64,000 nucleotides of DNA. Source: Corallincola platygyrae (GTDB taxonomy: Bacteria; Pseudomonadota; Gammaproteobacteria; Enterobacterales; Neiellaceae). A model generated the notes under the pieces. It was not told the DNA's origin and searched no databases. It saw nothing but the letters and a program-made list of their open reading frames with translations. Made by a program: the position numbers and the translations under genes. The stretch lies in the NCBI RefSeq assembly GCF_039544265.1, contig NZ_BAABLI010000007.1:62001-126000 (forward strand), given 5' to 3'. Shown here in pieces: positions 8,313-16,350 of the stretch. Positions within the stretch are counted from its first letter, which is position 1, and each line of letters begins with the position of its first letter.

Positions 8313-9470
8313 ATGCCAGTTCTATCCCCGAGGCTAGCATCGAGCCTAGCTGTTGCAGCTTACGATATTCGAGGCCCCATTTCTGAAACTCAGCGCCTTC
8401 CATCACTAAAAAGAGCTAGTAGGGATTTTTCTTTCAACTTAAATTCTGGGGTTATAGAAGGCACGTCCGGAGGATACTTCTGGCGCCAGAAAACTGGCTT
8501 TGCGCTTATCGGAAAAGGCGTGAGCCCGACTTACAAAAATGACCATGTAATAGCAATCCGCGGGACCGCAACGGCAGCCGATGGGATCACTGATATTAGC
8601 TGTAGACCAACGAATGGAGACAATGGAAGCATGGTACATGTTGGCTTCCAGCGCACATTGGAATCAATACGAGAAGATATAGCTAGCTACCTACGAAAAA
8701 CAGATGGAGGCAGAGGTAATGGAACCATCCATTGTATCGGCCACAGCCTGGGTGGTGCCATTGCTTCTCTTGTTGCTGACTGGCTCAAAGCTTCTCCGGA
8801 ATTCAAAACCAAAGTCAATGTTTATACTTTTGGCGCACCTCGAGTTGGCTTAAAAGACTTCGCGATAAAAACGAGTAGTCGAATTGATGGTATTTATCGC
8901 AGTGTTCATGGTGCAGACCCTGTGCCCAAAATTCCCGTTTGGCCTTACTACCATGCTCACATTAATGGTAAGGAGTACATACTGGACCGCACTCAAGGTG
9001 TCGATACATCTGCACATGACAAAGGCCGATATATGGACAATGCCAACCATAGCAGTTGGGATAATATGAGTACTCAGCAAGCCAGCAATGTTCAGCAGAG
9101 AGTTGTATTGAACTATCAAAATAGACTCCAAACCACTTACTCTACTCACTGGGCAGATAGGATTGCGGCAGCCATTATGACCATTATGATTGACGGCGGC
9201 TTTTCTGGATTCGTAACGGCATTACAAGCCGGTGGCGCGGCAATTGGCACGGTTTACGATGCCATTGCTATGACAATGGCCAAGATTGGACAAGCATCGA
9301 GCAAACTTGCCGAGCAAATTAAAGGACTATTAGGCCATATGTTGGTTTTCGCTGGCAAAGGTGCAAACATCACCATTGAGCTGACCGAAAAATTCATTCG
9401 ATGGGTGTTTAAAGTGACGCTGGGCAGGCTGCACAAAGCAGCCAAGCAGGCATTGAACAATCAGCTGTAA
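8313..9470 (+). CDS. class-3 lipase, candidate secreted effector
   Basis: A 385-aa alpha/beta-hydrolase of the lipase class 3 type. The nucleophile elbow GHSLGG holds Ser145. A likely catalytic Asp is Asp202 in HGADPVP, and candidate catalytic His residues are 214 and 216 in YYHAH. The region before the elbow (VIAIRGTATAADGITD, near 79-94) is the family oxyanion segment. There is no signal peptide. Residues about 283-325 are hydrophobic and Gly/Ala-rich, and the C-terminus is amphipathic and basic, unusual for a plain esterase and suggestive of membrane insertion or targeting. AAGGA precedes the ATG. With a DUF6795-like gene before it and an exported small protein after it, it fits a T6SS lipase effector; no vgrG, hcp or PAAR gene is in the window, so the export route is inferred. 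Confidence 0.8.
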   Translation: MPVLSPRLASSLAVAAYDIRGPISETQRLPSLKRASRDFSFNLNSGVIEGTSGGYFWRQKTGFALIGKGVSPTYKNDHVIAIRGTATAADGITDISCRPTNGDNGSMVHVGFQRTLESIREDIASYLRKTDGGRGNGTIHCIGHSLGGAIASLVADWLKASPEFKTKVNVYTFGAPRVGLKDFAIKTSSRIDGIYRSVHGADPVPKIPVWPYYHAHINGKEYILDRTQGVDTSAHDKGRYMDNANHSSWDNMSTQQASNVQQRVVLNYQNRLQTTYSTHWADRIAAAIMTIMIDGGFSGFVTALQAGGAAIGTVYDAIAMTMAKIGQASSKLAEQIKGLLGHMLVFAGKGANITIELTEKFIRWVFKVTLGRLHKAAKQALNNQL

Positions 9471-9494
9471 CTCTATTAACACAAGGATGTGATG

Positions 9495-9830
9495 ATGAAA
9501 GAATGCCCTATCGATGGCGTCAGGTTCGGCGCCAGTAGTAAAAAAGCGATCAGCGAAATGCGCGACATGAGTAAACGCGCGAACTGGTTAAGCACCGCTC
9601 TCGCGGGTTCAATCCTAAGTGATATCTTTGTAAAAAACGGCCCTATTGGAGCAAGCTATAAGATACACACTACGGATTTTGAGCTACTGGGAACGGCTAT
9701 GGCTGCCTCTACGCCCATTTTAAGACGCAAAGCAAGTGATTTGGCGGGCTCAATGATTTTGCTTCACTCTGGCAGTCTAAATAATCAAGAAAAGAAATTC
9801 TGGAGGTGCATGTACAATGCGATCAAATAA
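9495..9830 (+). CDS. unknown small protein of the lipase cassette
   Basis: A 111-aa protein that I do not recognise. It begins with CPIDGVRFG and has a central mildly hydrophobic, Ala/Gly/Ser-rich part (residues about 30-75) without a clear signal peptide. ATG 9495 is chosen because AAGGA sits 7 nt upstream; GTG 9489 and ATG 9492 would be too close to it. It starts 24 bp after the lipase and overlaps the next gene by 14 bp, so the three are surely co-transcribed. It could be an accessory or a second immunity factor. Confidence 0.6.
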   Translation: MKECPIDGVRFGASSKKAISEMRDMSKRANWLSTALAGSILSDIFVKNGPIGASYKIHTTDFELLGTAMAASTPILRRKASDLAGSMILLHSGSLNNQEKKFWRCMYNAIK

Positions 9831-10281
9831 CGCAGTAGTGAATCTGGGGATTCTCGGTGTGGCTATGATGGCCGGAGTTTCTTGCGCTAACGCTACTTCA
9901 GAAAACCAACTTTACGTTGAATACGAGCAAAAGGTTGCTTCCTGTATCGCGTCCGAAAAACAGAGACCCAGCCTGAGTTATAGTGATGTCAAAGCCCTAC
10001 CTTCAGACGTTTTTTCTGTTGCTGTTTTCTACGTAAAGGAAAAACGCATCGTAGATTGCTCCTCAGGTAAGGAACTAGACGCACTAGCGGAAGAAATTGC
10101 ACTTTCCGGTACCTTGTCGAAAGAGCAGCTAAAGTATCGCTATCTTTCTATTGGCTTGGTGGATAGGAAGAAGGCTTTTGATGCATTACCGGAACATCAA
10201 AGAATCGCTTTCCTAAACGCTGTAAAAGGCAAAAACCTGGAAACAGACATCGTGGCTATCTTCGACCAATTTAGTGAATAG
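9817..10281 (+). CDS. exported small protein, candidate lipase immunity
   Basis: A 154-aa protein with a signal peptide (hydrophobic residues about 8-22, cleavage near ANA-TS). The mature part is helical and charged, with two Cys (Cys38 and the Cys in DCSSGK) able to form one disulfide in the periplasm. Family unknown. GGAGG lies 10 nt before the ATG. Immunity proteins against T6SS phospholipases are periplasmic and encoded directly downstream, which matches this position and export signal; function is inferred from context only. A hairpin follows at 10298. Confidence 0.65.
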   Translation: MRSNNAVVNLGILGVAMMAGVSCANATSENQLYVEYEQKVASCIASEKQRPSLSYSDVKALPSDVFSVAVFYVKEKRIVDCSSGKELDALAEEIALSGTLSKEQLKYRYLSIGLVDRKKAFDALPEHQRIAFLNAVKGKNLETDIVAIFDQFSE

Positions 10282-10297
10282 CATAACTGACTGTATC

Positions 10298-10332
10298 GCG
10301 TGATATATCTACTATCACGCTTTGCAATTTTT
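10298..10332 (+). terminator. probable terminator of the lipase cassette
   Basis: An 8-bp perfect stem (GCGTGATA/TATCACGC) with a 7-nt loop is followed by TTTGCAATTTTT. The T tract is interrupted, so it is a moderate terminator. It ends the plus-strand cassette before the convergent nif genes. Confidence 0.55.
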
Positions 10333-10366
10333 CCCAGCAGTAACTACTTTGGCCCCAATAGCAACG

Positions 10367-10711
10367 CTAGTCTTCCTCTCGTGTTGCCAAAATCAAACCA
10401 ATGCTTTGCTCGGGATTGTTAGTTAGACAAGCACAGCCCAGCTGCGCGGCCATCAGATGCAGATCCACATTTTCCAGGGCTAGATAGGGCTCTCGCTCGC
10501 CCATATCGTCTTCTGAGCATAAGATAAAACGCACATCAGGAAAGCGTTGCCGTAGTTCAGCGACATACGCTTCAGAAAGGTCAGCCTTCGCCAGCTCTCT
10601 GGCTAAATCATCGATTATTTCTTGATTCAGAGTGGCGTCTATCTCTTTCGACTGTACCGGCCTGTCGTTGTCACCACCGGTAGCTTGAGGCGTGTTTAAC
10701 ATGACATGCAC
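10367..10711 (-). CDS. small acidic nif-cluster protein (DUF6129-like)
   Basis: A 114-aa acidic, helix-rich soluble protein with no signal or membrane segment. Its last part (residues about 83-110) reads LHLMAAQLGCACLTNN followed by SIGLILATRE. It resembles the small conserved nif-associated proteins (DUF6129) found after nifY in gammaproteobacterial diazotrophs; the family name is tentative and no function is established. It overlaps the nifY stop by 16 bp, so it belongs to the nifHDKTY transcript and is its last gene before the lipase cassette. Confidence 0.65.
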   Translation of the reverse strand: MHVMLNTPQATGGDNDRPVQSKEIDATLNQEIIDDLARELAKADLSEAYVAELRQRFPDVRFILCSEDDMGEREPYLALENVDLHLMAAQLGCACLTNNPEQSIGLILATREED

Positions 10712-11382
10712 TCCTCTACTTTTTCTTCCTCTAGCGATAGCAGTCTTTTAATCCAAGGTGGTGGCGACCCTGCCAACACATTCTGTAGCTTGGATAAAAG
10801 CTCACTGGCGGCCACAGGCCCTGCTTGTTTGATGGGATGGATACTTGCTCGGGTGATTTTCGCCGCTGCCGGCCCACCGACTGAAAGGGTCGCCAGTATC
10901 TGGCAATCAGAGATCAGGTCCAGCATGTATTGGGTTCTTTTATCACCGCTGACATCGCAGGTCACCGGACGAACATCCATCAACTGATAGCCTTCAGCAT
11001 TCACCTCGTAGACCAACACACGTAAACAGCTGCCAAAATGGCCATCCAGTTGCTCTTGATTGTTTGAAGTGACGGCCATTATCAGCTTTGGCCCTGGTAG
11101 TGGCTCTGATGCGACACATTCTGGCGCGGACATCTCATCAACCTGCTCACTGTTGAAGATGGCAAAGACTTGAGCAAGTTGGACCCGGTCAGGCCCGTCA
11201 GTGAACTCTGCAAACAGCTCTCTCAGCTGTTTGGGATTGAGCTGACGTAACTTCTTATCCGTGATTGGTTCACCCAGCTTTTCTACCAACACTGGTAGCC
11301 ATTGCTTCATGGATAGTTGAGGGAGAGATTTCGCGGCCAAGGCTACCCGTAATGCCGCAGTTTCGGAAATAGGTGATGACAT
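10696..11382 (-). CDS. nifY: nitrogenase cofactor carrier NifY
   Basis: A 228-aa protein in two parts: an N-terminal helical domain (about 1-75) of the NafY/NifY N-terminal type, and a C-terminal NifX-like cofactor-binding domain (about 100-215) with NNQEQLDGHFGSCLRVLVYEV. In related diazotrophs NifY/NafY holds apo-NifDK in an open state and delivers FeMo-cofactor. It ends in a Cys-containing tail. GAGGG precedes the ATG. About 130 bp separate it from nifT; that gap holds no gene or clear signal. Confidence 0.9.
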   Translation of the reverse strand: MSSPISETAALRVALAAKSLPQLSMKQWLPVLVEKLGEPITDKKLRQLNPKQLRELFAEFTDGPDRVQLAQVFAIFNSEQVDEMSAPECVASEPLPGPKLIMAVTSNNQEQLDGHFGSCLRVLVYEVNAEGYQLMDVRPVTCDVSGDKRTQYMLDLISDCQILATLSVGGPAAAKITRASIHPIKQAGPVAASELLSKLQNVLAGSPPPWIKRLLSLEEEKVEECMSC

Positions 11383-11514
11383 AGTTCTGCCCTCTTTTTC
11401 AATAATGAACCCGCTCTCTGGTGGCGCTGTTTGTGGGTTTAACTGCCGTGCTCATAGCAAACAAGATGGCAAACAAAAACAACGACAAAATACCAACCCA
11501 AATCGAACCAAGTG

Positions 11515-11727
11515 TTATGGGCGGCGCGCTCTCAACGTGACTGGAAATTTAGGCTCTGCAGCCATTGGCTCTATGTAGTACTCGGTACCATCAGCAAGGC
11601 GGATCTCTCCTCCCCAGCGTGCTGGTTCCTCAAATTCGATACTGGTGATCATCTCTTCCAAGTCTTTCTTGGCGATATAACAGGAAAGCTCACCACTGGC
11701 TTCCCGACGGATCATGACATTTGGCAT
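11515..11727 (-). CDS. nifT: nif accessory protein NifT/FixU
   Basis: A 70-aa protein of the small NifT/FixU family, beta-rich (MPNVMIRR at the start; WGGEIRLADGTEYYIEP in the middle). It always lies after nifK; its function is still unclear and it is not essential in the species where it was tested. It is separated from nifK by a 73-bp gap with a strong stem-loop. Confidence 0.93.
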   Translation of the reverse strand: MPNVMIRREASGELSCYIAKKDLEEMITSIEFEEPARWGGEIRLADGTEYYIEPMAAEPKFPVTLRARRP

Positions 11728-11760
11728 GGGTATGATTCCTACTGCTTACAAAGTTGAAGT

Positions 11761-11792
11761 AAGGAGCCCTAATCTCACCATTAGGGCTCCTT
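11761..11792 (-). terminator. stem-loop between nifK and nifT
   Basis: A perfect 13-bp inverted repeat (AAGGAGCCCTAAT/ATTAGGGCTCCTT) with a 6-nt loop just after the nifK stop. On the nif strand no U tract follows, so I read it as an attenuator or 3' RNA stabiliser that keeps nifHDK mRNA above nifTY mRNA, rather than a full terminator. Confidence 0.6.
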
Positions 11793-11800
11793 TAATCGGC

Positions 11801-13372
11801 TTAGCGAACCAGGTCGAAACCGTAGTCAGTCTTGCCGAAATCGCTGGTATCTGTATCCAATTTCTCCAATACCGCGTTCACCAGCGTGGTCAGCATATAC
11901 ATGCCGCCTTCGTAACCCAAAGTGGTATTACGATGCAGGTGGTGACGGTCGAAGATTGGGAAGCCCAGACGAATCAGCGGCACTTCAAACTCTTCACCCT
12001 TCGCCTTGGTATCACGCTGGATAAACTTGGCGTATGAGTTACCGATCATGAAGTCAGGCTTATTGGTGAAGACCAGTGAACGGAAATGCCACAGGTCTTT
12101 ACCAACAAACACTTCTGCGTTTTCGGTGTAAGGTGATTCAGCCAGCAAGGCTTCCATCTTCTTACGCCAGCGCTTGTTAGCGTTGTGACAAAGTACGTGC
12201 TTGATCTCACAACCCAGTTCTTGCAGGAACTTAGCAAGTCCCATCAAGTAATCCGGGTCACCAAAGATTGAGAAGCTCTTGCCATGCAACCAGGTATGCG
12301 AGTCGGTCATCATGTCCACCAAACGACCACGTTCGGTTTCCAGAGACGCCGGGATCGGCTTACCAGTTAACTCAGATACCTTCATCAAGAATGCATCCGT
12401 GTTATCCAGCCCCATAGGGATGCTTAGCGCCGGTACTTCCTGCTTCCAGGTGCCTTCAACAAACTTCTTGGTTTTAACCAAGTGGTCAGGCTGAAGCAGA
12501 ATAGTGGTGATCGCGTTAGGTGCGTCTTTCACTTCTTCAATCGGTGTACCACCCGCGTACATGCGATATTCGCCGTCTGCAGGAGTATCGAGAACTTCCG
12601 TTGGATCAGACAATAAGCTGTAATCTACGCCCATCTCTTTCATCATGCGATGGATCACACGATAGTTACCCAGATAGGTCTCGAAACCCGGCACCAGGTT
12701 GATCTTGCCGTTGCTGCCTACGCTCTTGTCTTCCATTTCATTCAGTGTGAAATAGCGCGCCATGCCTTCAAACATGCCGTCCCAGCCAGTGGTGTGGCTG
12801 CCGACAAAACTAGGCGTGTGAGCATAAGGTGTAGGCACAGATTCGTCGATATACCCTTCCTTCTTGGCATTACCGATGAAGGCATTAAGGTCATCACCGA
12901 TCACTTCCGCCATACAGGTGGTAGAAACAGCAATCACTTCTGGCTTGTATAGCGCCATTGCGTTTTGCAGGCCATCAAACATGTTTTTCTGGCCACCAAA
13001 TACCGCCGCATCTTCCGTCATGGAGTCGGATACACATGCCACCGGCTCTTTGAAATGACGGTTAAAGTAAGTACGGAAGTACGCTACACAACCCTGTGAA
13101 CCATGCACATAAGGCAGGGTTTTCTCAAAGCCTAGCGCACAAAGCACAGAGCCAAGCGGCTGACAGGCTTTCGCCGGGTCAATGGTGAGGGTTTTACGAG
13201 CAAAGTTAAGCTCCTTGTACTCCTCAGTTGTGGTCCACTCAAACACCTCTTGTACTTTCTCGGCGTCATGGCCCTCTTCAAACAACTCGCGCTTGCGAGC
13301 CATCATCTCTTGATACTCAGGCTGCCCAAACAGGGGATAACCTGGTTTGATATCTTCTACTGTCTGACTCAT
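11801..13372 (-). CDS. nifK: nitrogenase MoFe protein beta subunit
   Basis: NifK forms the alpha2-beta2 MoFe protein with NifD and supplies half of the P-cluster ligands. From ATG 13372 it is 523 aa, the usual length. The start is fixed by GGAGGAGG directly upstream; a longer frame to 13426 has no such site. Near the N-terminus are GSVLCALGFEKTLPYVHG and GSQGCVAYFRTYFNRHF (P-cluster cysteines), then the conserved DSMTEDAAVFGG. It follows nifD by 78 bp. Confidence 0.97.
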   Translation of the reverse strand: MSQTVEDIKPGYPLFGQPEYQEMMARKRELFEEGHDAEKVQEVFEWTTTEEYKELNFARKTLTIDPAKACQPLGSVLCALGFEKTLPYVHGSQGCVAYFRTYFNRHFKEPVACVSDSMTEDAAVFGGQKNMFDGLQNAMALYKPEVIAVSTTCMAEVIGDDLNAFIGNAKKEGYIDESVPTPYAHTPSFVGSHTTGWDGMFEGMARYFTLNEMEDKSVGSNGKINLVPGFETYLGNYRVIHRMMKEMGVDYSLLSDPTEVLDTPADGEYRMYAGGTPIEEVKDAPNAITTILLQPDHLVKTKKFVEGTWKQEVPALSIPMGLDNTDAFLMKVSELTGKPIPASLETERGRLVDMMTDSHTWLHGKSFSIFGDPDYLMGLAKFLQELGCEIKHVLCHNANKRWRKKMEALLAESPYTENAEVFVGKDLWHFRSLVFTNKPDFMIGNSYAKFIQRDTKAKGEEFEVPLIRLGFPIFDRHHLHRNTTLGYEGGMYMLTTLVNAVLEKLDTDTSDFGKTDYGFDLVR

Positions 13373-13450
13373 CGTCGTCCTCCTCCCGCGCCACTCATAC
13401 GTGAACTTACGGGTTGAGTGATACACATAAGCGGTGATCCGCTCGTCCGT

Positions 13451-14917
13451 TTAACCGTTTGCAACCAGCTTCTCTTCTGCATCACCTTTCCAGGGAGCAG
13501 TCAGCTTGTTCCAGCACGGGTTGTTCAGGGTCATGTCCATGTCGCGGGCAAAAATGGCGAAGCCATCGAAGCCGTGATACGGGCCAGAGTAGTCCCAGCT
13601 ATGCATCTGGCGGAAAGGAATACCCATCTTCTGGAAGATGTACTTCTCTTTCACACCGGCACCGATCAGGTCTGGTTTGATCTTTTCTGCAAATTTCTCA
13701 AGTTCGAAACCCGTCACATCGTCGTAGATCAAGGTGGCGTCTTTCACTTCAGGTACGGTCTTGGTGTAGTCATCGTTATGAGCAAACTCATAACCCGTAC
13801 CCACAATCTCCATACCCAGGTCTTCATAAGCACCAATCACGTGACGAGGACGCAAACCACCGACGTACAACATCACCTTTTTGCCTTCCAGGCGCGGCTT
13901 GTACTTGTCGATAATGGGTTGCCACTGAGCGCGATACTTAGCAATCACCTCTTCCGCTTTCGCCTGAACCTTCTCGTCAAAGAACGCAGCGATCTTGCGT
14001 AGAGACTCTTCACATTTGCTTGGACCGAACAGGTTGTACTCCATCCACGGGACACCGTACTTCTCTTCCATGTGGCGGCAGATGTAGTTCATAGAGCGGT
14101 AGCAGTGAACCAGGTTGAGCTTCACTTTAGGTGTGTTCTCAATCTCAGGCAGGGTACCGTCACCAGACCACTGAGCAACAACGCGCAGACCGATCTCTTC
14201 AAGCAAGATACGAGAAGACCAAGCATCACCACCGATGTTGTAGTCACCAATGATGGCAACATCGTAATCTGTGGTTTCAAACTCTTTCTCGCCTGATTTG
14301 TCGAGCACGTAGTCACGCAGCGTATCGTTGGCAATGTGGTGACCCAGTGACTGACTCACACCACGGAAACCTTCACAACGCACAGGCACAATGGTTTTGC
14401 CAATCTCTTTGCCCTTCTCTTTGGCAACCGCTTCAATATCGTCACCAATCAGACCTACCGGACATTCAGACTGGATAGAGATACCTTTCGCCAACGGGAA
14501 CAGCATTTCGATCTCATCGATCAATGTGCGCAGCTTTTTGTCACCACCAAATACGATGTCACGCTCTTGGAAATCAGAGGTGAAGTTCATGGTCCCGAAG
14601 CTGTTCACACCGGTCAGGCCCGTATAGTAGTTACGGCGACCGGCACGCGAGTACTGGCCACAGCCCACTGGACCGTGAGAGATATGGACCATATCTTTAA
14701 TTGGACCCCATACCACCCCTTTAGAGCCTGCGTAAGCACAGCCCCGTGCGGTCATGACACCGGGCAATGACTTACGGTTAGACGTAATGCATTTGTTTGA
14801 AGCGTTTTCGGTATCGTTAGCAGTTAAATGCTTTAAACGATCCTTCTTCGCTTTTTCTGGGTAGACCTCAAGCACCTCTTCAATCAGCGCCTGAGTATCT
14901 GCTTTAGTCGTAGACAT
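13451..14917 (-). CDS. nifD: nitrogenase MoFe protein alpha subunit
   Basis: NifD carries the FeMo-cofactor where N2 is reduced. At 488 aa it has the normal length. Visible signatures are the P-cluster cysteines in MTARGCAYAG and GPVGCGQYSR, the FeMo-co Cys in FGPSKCEESL, and the FeMo-co His in QMHSWDYSGPYHGFDGF near the C-terminus. VGGLRPRHVIGAYEDLGM is the conserved Arg-containing loop near the cofactor. No AnfD or VnfD traits are seen, so this is the Mo system. Confidence 0.97.
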   Translation of the reverse strand: MSTTKADTQALIEEVLEVYPEKAKKDRLKHLTANDTENASNKCITSNRKSLPGVMTARGCAYAGSKGVVWGPIKDMVHISHGPVGCGQYSRAGRRNYYTGLTGVNSFGTMNFTSDFQERDIVFGGDKKLRTLIDEIEMLFPLAKGISIQSECPVGLIGDDIEAVAKEKGKEIGKTIVPVRCEGFRGVSQSLGHHIANDTLRDYVLDKSGEKEFETTDYDVAIIGDYNIGGDAWSSRILLEEIGLRVVAQWSGDGTLPEIENTPKVKLNLVHCYRSMNYICRHMEEKYGVPWMEYNLFGPSKCEESLRKIAAFFDEKVQAKAEEVIAKYRAQWQPIIDKYKPRLEGKKVMLYVGGLRPRHVIGAYEDLGMEIVGTGYEFAHNDDYTKTVPEVKDATLIYDDVTGFELEKFAEKIKPDLIGAGVKEKYIFQKMGIPFRQMHSWDYSGPYHGFDGFAIFARDMDMTLNNPCWNKLTAPWKGDAEEKLVANG

Positions 14918-14940
14918 AACAGTCTCCTTTTTAACAGCGG

Positions 14941-14990
14941 GTTGAATCCAACTGGCTTTGGCTATTGCTTAGGCCAGCGCTGGTTTCAAC
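14941..14990 (-). promoter_or_regulatory. stem-loop in the nifH-nifD spacer
   Basis: A long imperfect inverted repeat (arms GTTGAATCCAACTGGC and GCCAGCGCTGGTTTCAAC) fills most of the 77-bp spacer, right after the nifH stop. Such structures downstream of nifH can protect the nifH 3' end, giving the excess of Fe protein over MoFe protein. The role here is inferred. Confidence 0.55.
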
Positions 14991-14994
14991 TAAC

Positions 14995-15876
14995 TCAGGC
15001 AACCGCTTCTTCTGAGGCAGTTTGACCGATGATGGACTCGTCTTCTTCTTCCATAATGCCGAACTCCATCAACAGCTCTTCTAGCTCGTCCATAGTGGCC
15101 GGCTCTGGAATAACAAAGAGTTCGTTTTCGATGATTTTGCGCGCCAGGGTGCGATATTCATCAGCCTGTTTACAGCTAGGGTCATACTCGATAACGGTCA
15201 TACGGCGAATTTCTGCACGCTGTACGATGTTGTCACGAGGTACGAAATGAATCATCTGGGTACCGATCTTGGCGGCAAGTGCTTCGATCAGCTCATCTTC
15301 ACGGTCAGTTTTACGAGAGTTACAGATCAGACCGGCAAGGCGAACACCACCAGAAGAGGCATACTTACAAATACCTTTAGAGATGTTGTTTGCGGCGTAC
15401 ATCGCCATCATCTCACCCGATACAACGATGTAGATCTCCTGTGCTTTGTTTTCACGAATTGGCATCGCGAAACCACCACACACTACGTCACCGAGAACGT
15501 CGTAGAATACGAAGTCGAGATCTTCTTCATAAGCACCTTCCTCTTCGAGGAAGTTAATCGCAGTAATAACACCACGACCTGCACAGCCAACACCTGGCTC
15601 TGGACCACCAGATTCAACACAGCGAACACCGCCGTAACCTACTTTCAGTACATCATCCAATTCCAGATCTTCAACTGAACCCGCTTCCGCCGCCATCTCC
15701 ATGATGGTGTTCTGCGCTTTTGAGTGCAGAATAAGACGCGTTGAGTCAGCTTTAGGGTCACAGCCGATGATCATCACCTTCTGTTCTGCTTCAGCCAGTG
15801 CAGCAACCAAGTTCTGTGTGGTTGTCGATTTACCGATACCACCCTTACCGTAAATGGCACATTGACGTATAGCCAT
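14995..15876 (-). CDS. nifH: nitrogenase iron protein
   Basis: NifH is the ATP-dependent reductase of the MoFe protein. From ATG 15876 it is 293 aa. It shows the P-loop GKGGIGKST at 10-18, the [4Fe-4S] ligands Cys98 and Cys133, and Arg101 in GCAGRGV, the residue ADP-ribosylated by DraT where that system exists (no draTG in the window). The start is set by GGAGGAAA 6-7 nt upstream; the TTG five codons earlier would bury this site. It is the first gene of the main nif transcript, with a sigma-54 promoter about 52 bp upstream. Confidence 0.98.
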   Translation of the reverse strand: MAIRQCAIYGKGGIGKSTTTQNLVAALAEAEQKVMIIGCDPKADSTRLILHSKAQNTIMEMAAEAGSVEDLELDDVLKVGYGGVRCVESGGPEPGVGCAGRGVITAINFLEEEGAYEEDLDFVFYDVLGDVVCGGFAMPIRENKAQEIYIVVSGEMMAMYAANNISKGICKYASSGGVRLAGLICNSRKTDREDELIEALAAKIGTQMIHFVPRDNIVQRAEIRRMTVIEYDPSCKQADEYRTLARKIIENELFVIPEPATMDELEELLMEFGIMEEEDESIIGQTASEEAVA

Positions 15877-15927
15877 GGTTGTTTCCTCCAAGGTATCTCA
15901 AACTAAAAAGGTTCCCGTGGAGGTATG

Positions 15928-15943
15928 TGCGAAAACTAAGCCA
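15928..15943 (-). promoter_or_regulatory. sigma-54 promoter of nifH
   Basis: On the minus strand: TGGCTT-N5-TCGCA, with GG and GC 10 nt apart. The leader to nifH would be about 40 nt. This lies in the 474-bp gap 15877-16350 shared with the divergent decarboxylase promoter. Confidence 0.75.
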
Positions 15944-16039
15944 AGCACCCACAAAAAGAATAAAACATTGTTTTATATGGCTTTTATTTTTAATGAGTGA
16001 GACAAAGTGTTTTGTAAAACCCGACAGAGGTCATGGTTT

Positions 16040-16055
16040 TGTAGGTTTGTAGACA
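16040..16055 (-). promoter_or_regulatory. NifA upstream activator site for nifH
   Basis: TGT-N10-ACA lies about 97 bp upstream of the -24 element, the typical distance for a NifA site acting by DNA looping. The surrounding 150 bp is A+T-rich and has no gene. Confidence 0.7.
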
Positions 16056-16169
16056 CAGATTTTGTCGTTATTTGTGGTGTTTTAAAGATCTTCGGTCGAT
16101 TGCAACAAGGTCTGCAATAAGACAAAAACCGCCTTAGTAGAAAAGTTAATCAGGCGCGAATAAAAAAGC

Positions 16170-16197
16170 TTGTACTTGGTCATTTTTTGACTAATAT
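16170..16197 (+). promoter_or_regulatory. sigma-70 type promoter for the decarboxylase
   Basis: TTGTAC, a 16-nt spacer and TAATAT form a plausible -35/-10 pair on the plus strand, pointing to the decarboxylase, whose start is about 150 nt further on. The rest of the leader shows no clear motif. Confidence 0.5.
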
Positions 16198-16350
16198 GCG
16201 CGCACTTCTTGATGATAGCCAATCCAAGTACATCGCAACCTGCGACCAGGCAATGAGTAACTATCCAAGAGTGAAGTTGGCTGCTTTAGAGAGCATTCGA
16301 TGCCGCTCGATCAGTTTTTACTAACTGTTTTTTGCTTGGAGATACCGCGG

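Noticed and set aside
15877..16350. A possible RNA gene between nifH and the decarboxylase
   Set aside because: Apart from the two promoters and the NifA site, I see no strong hairpin or terminator that would mark a small RNA.
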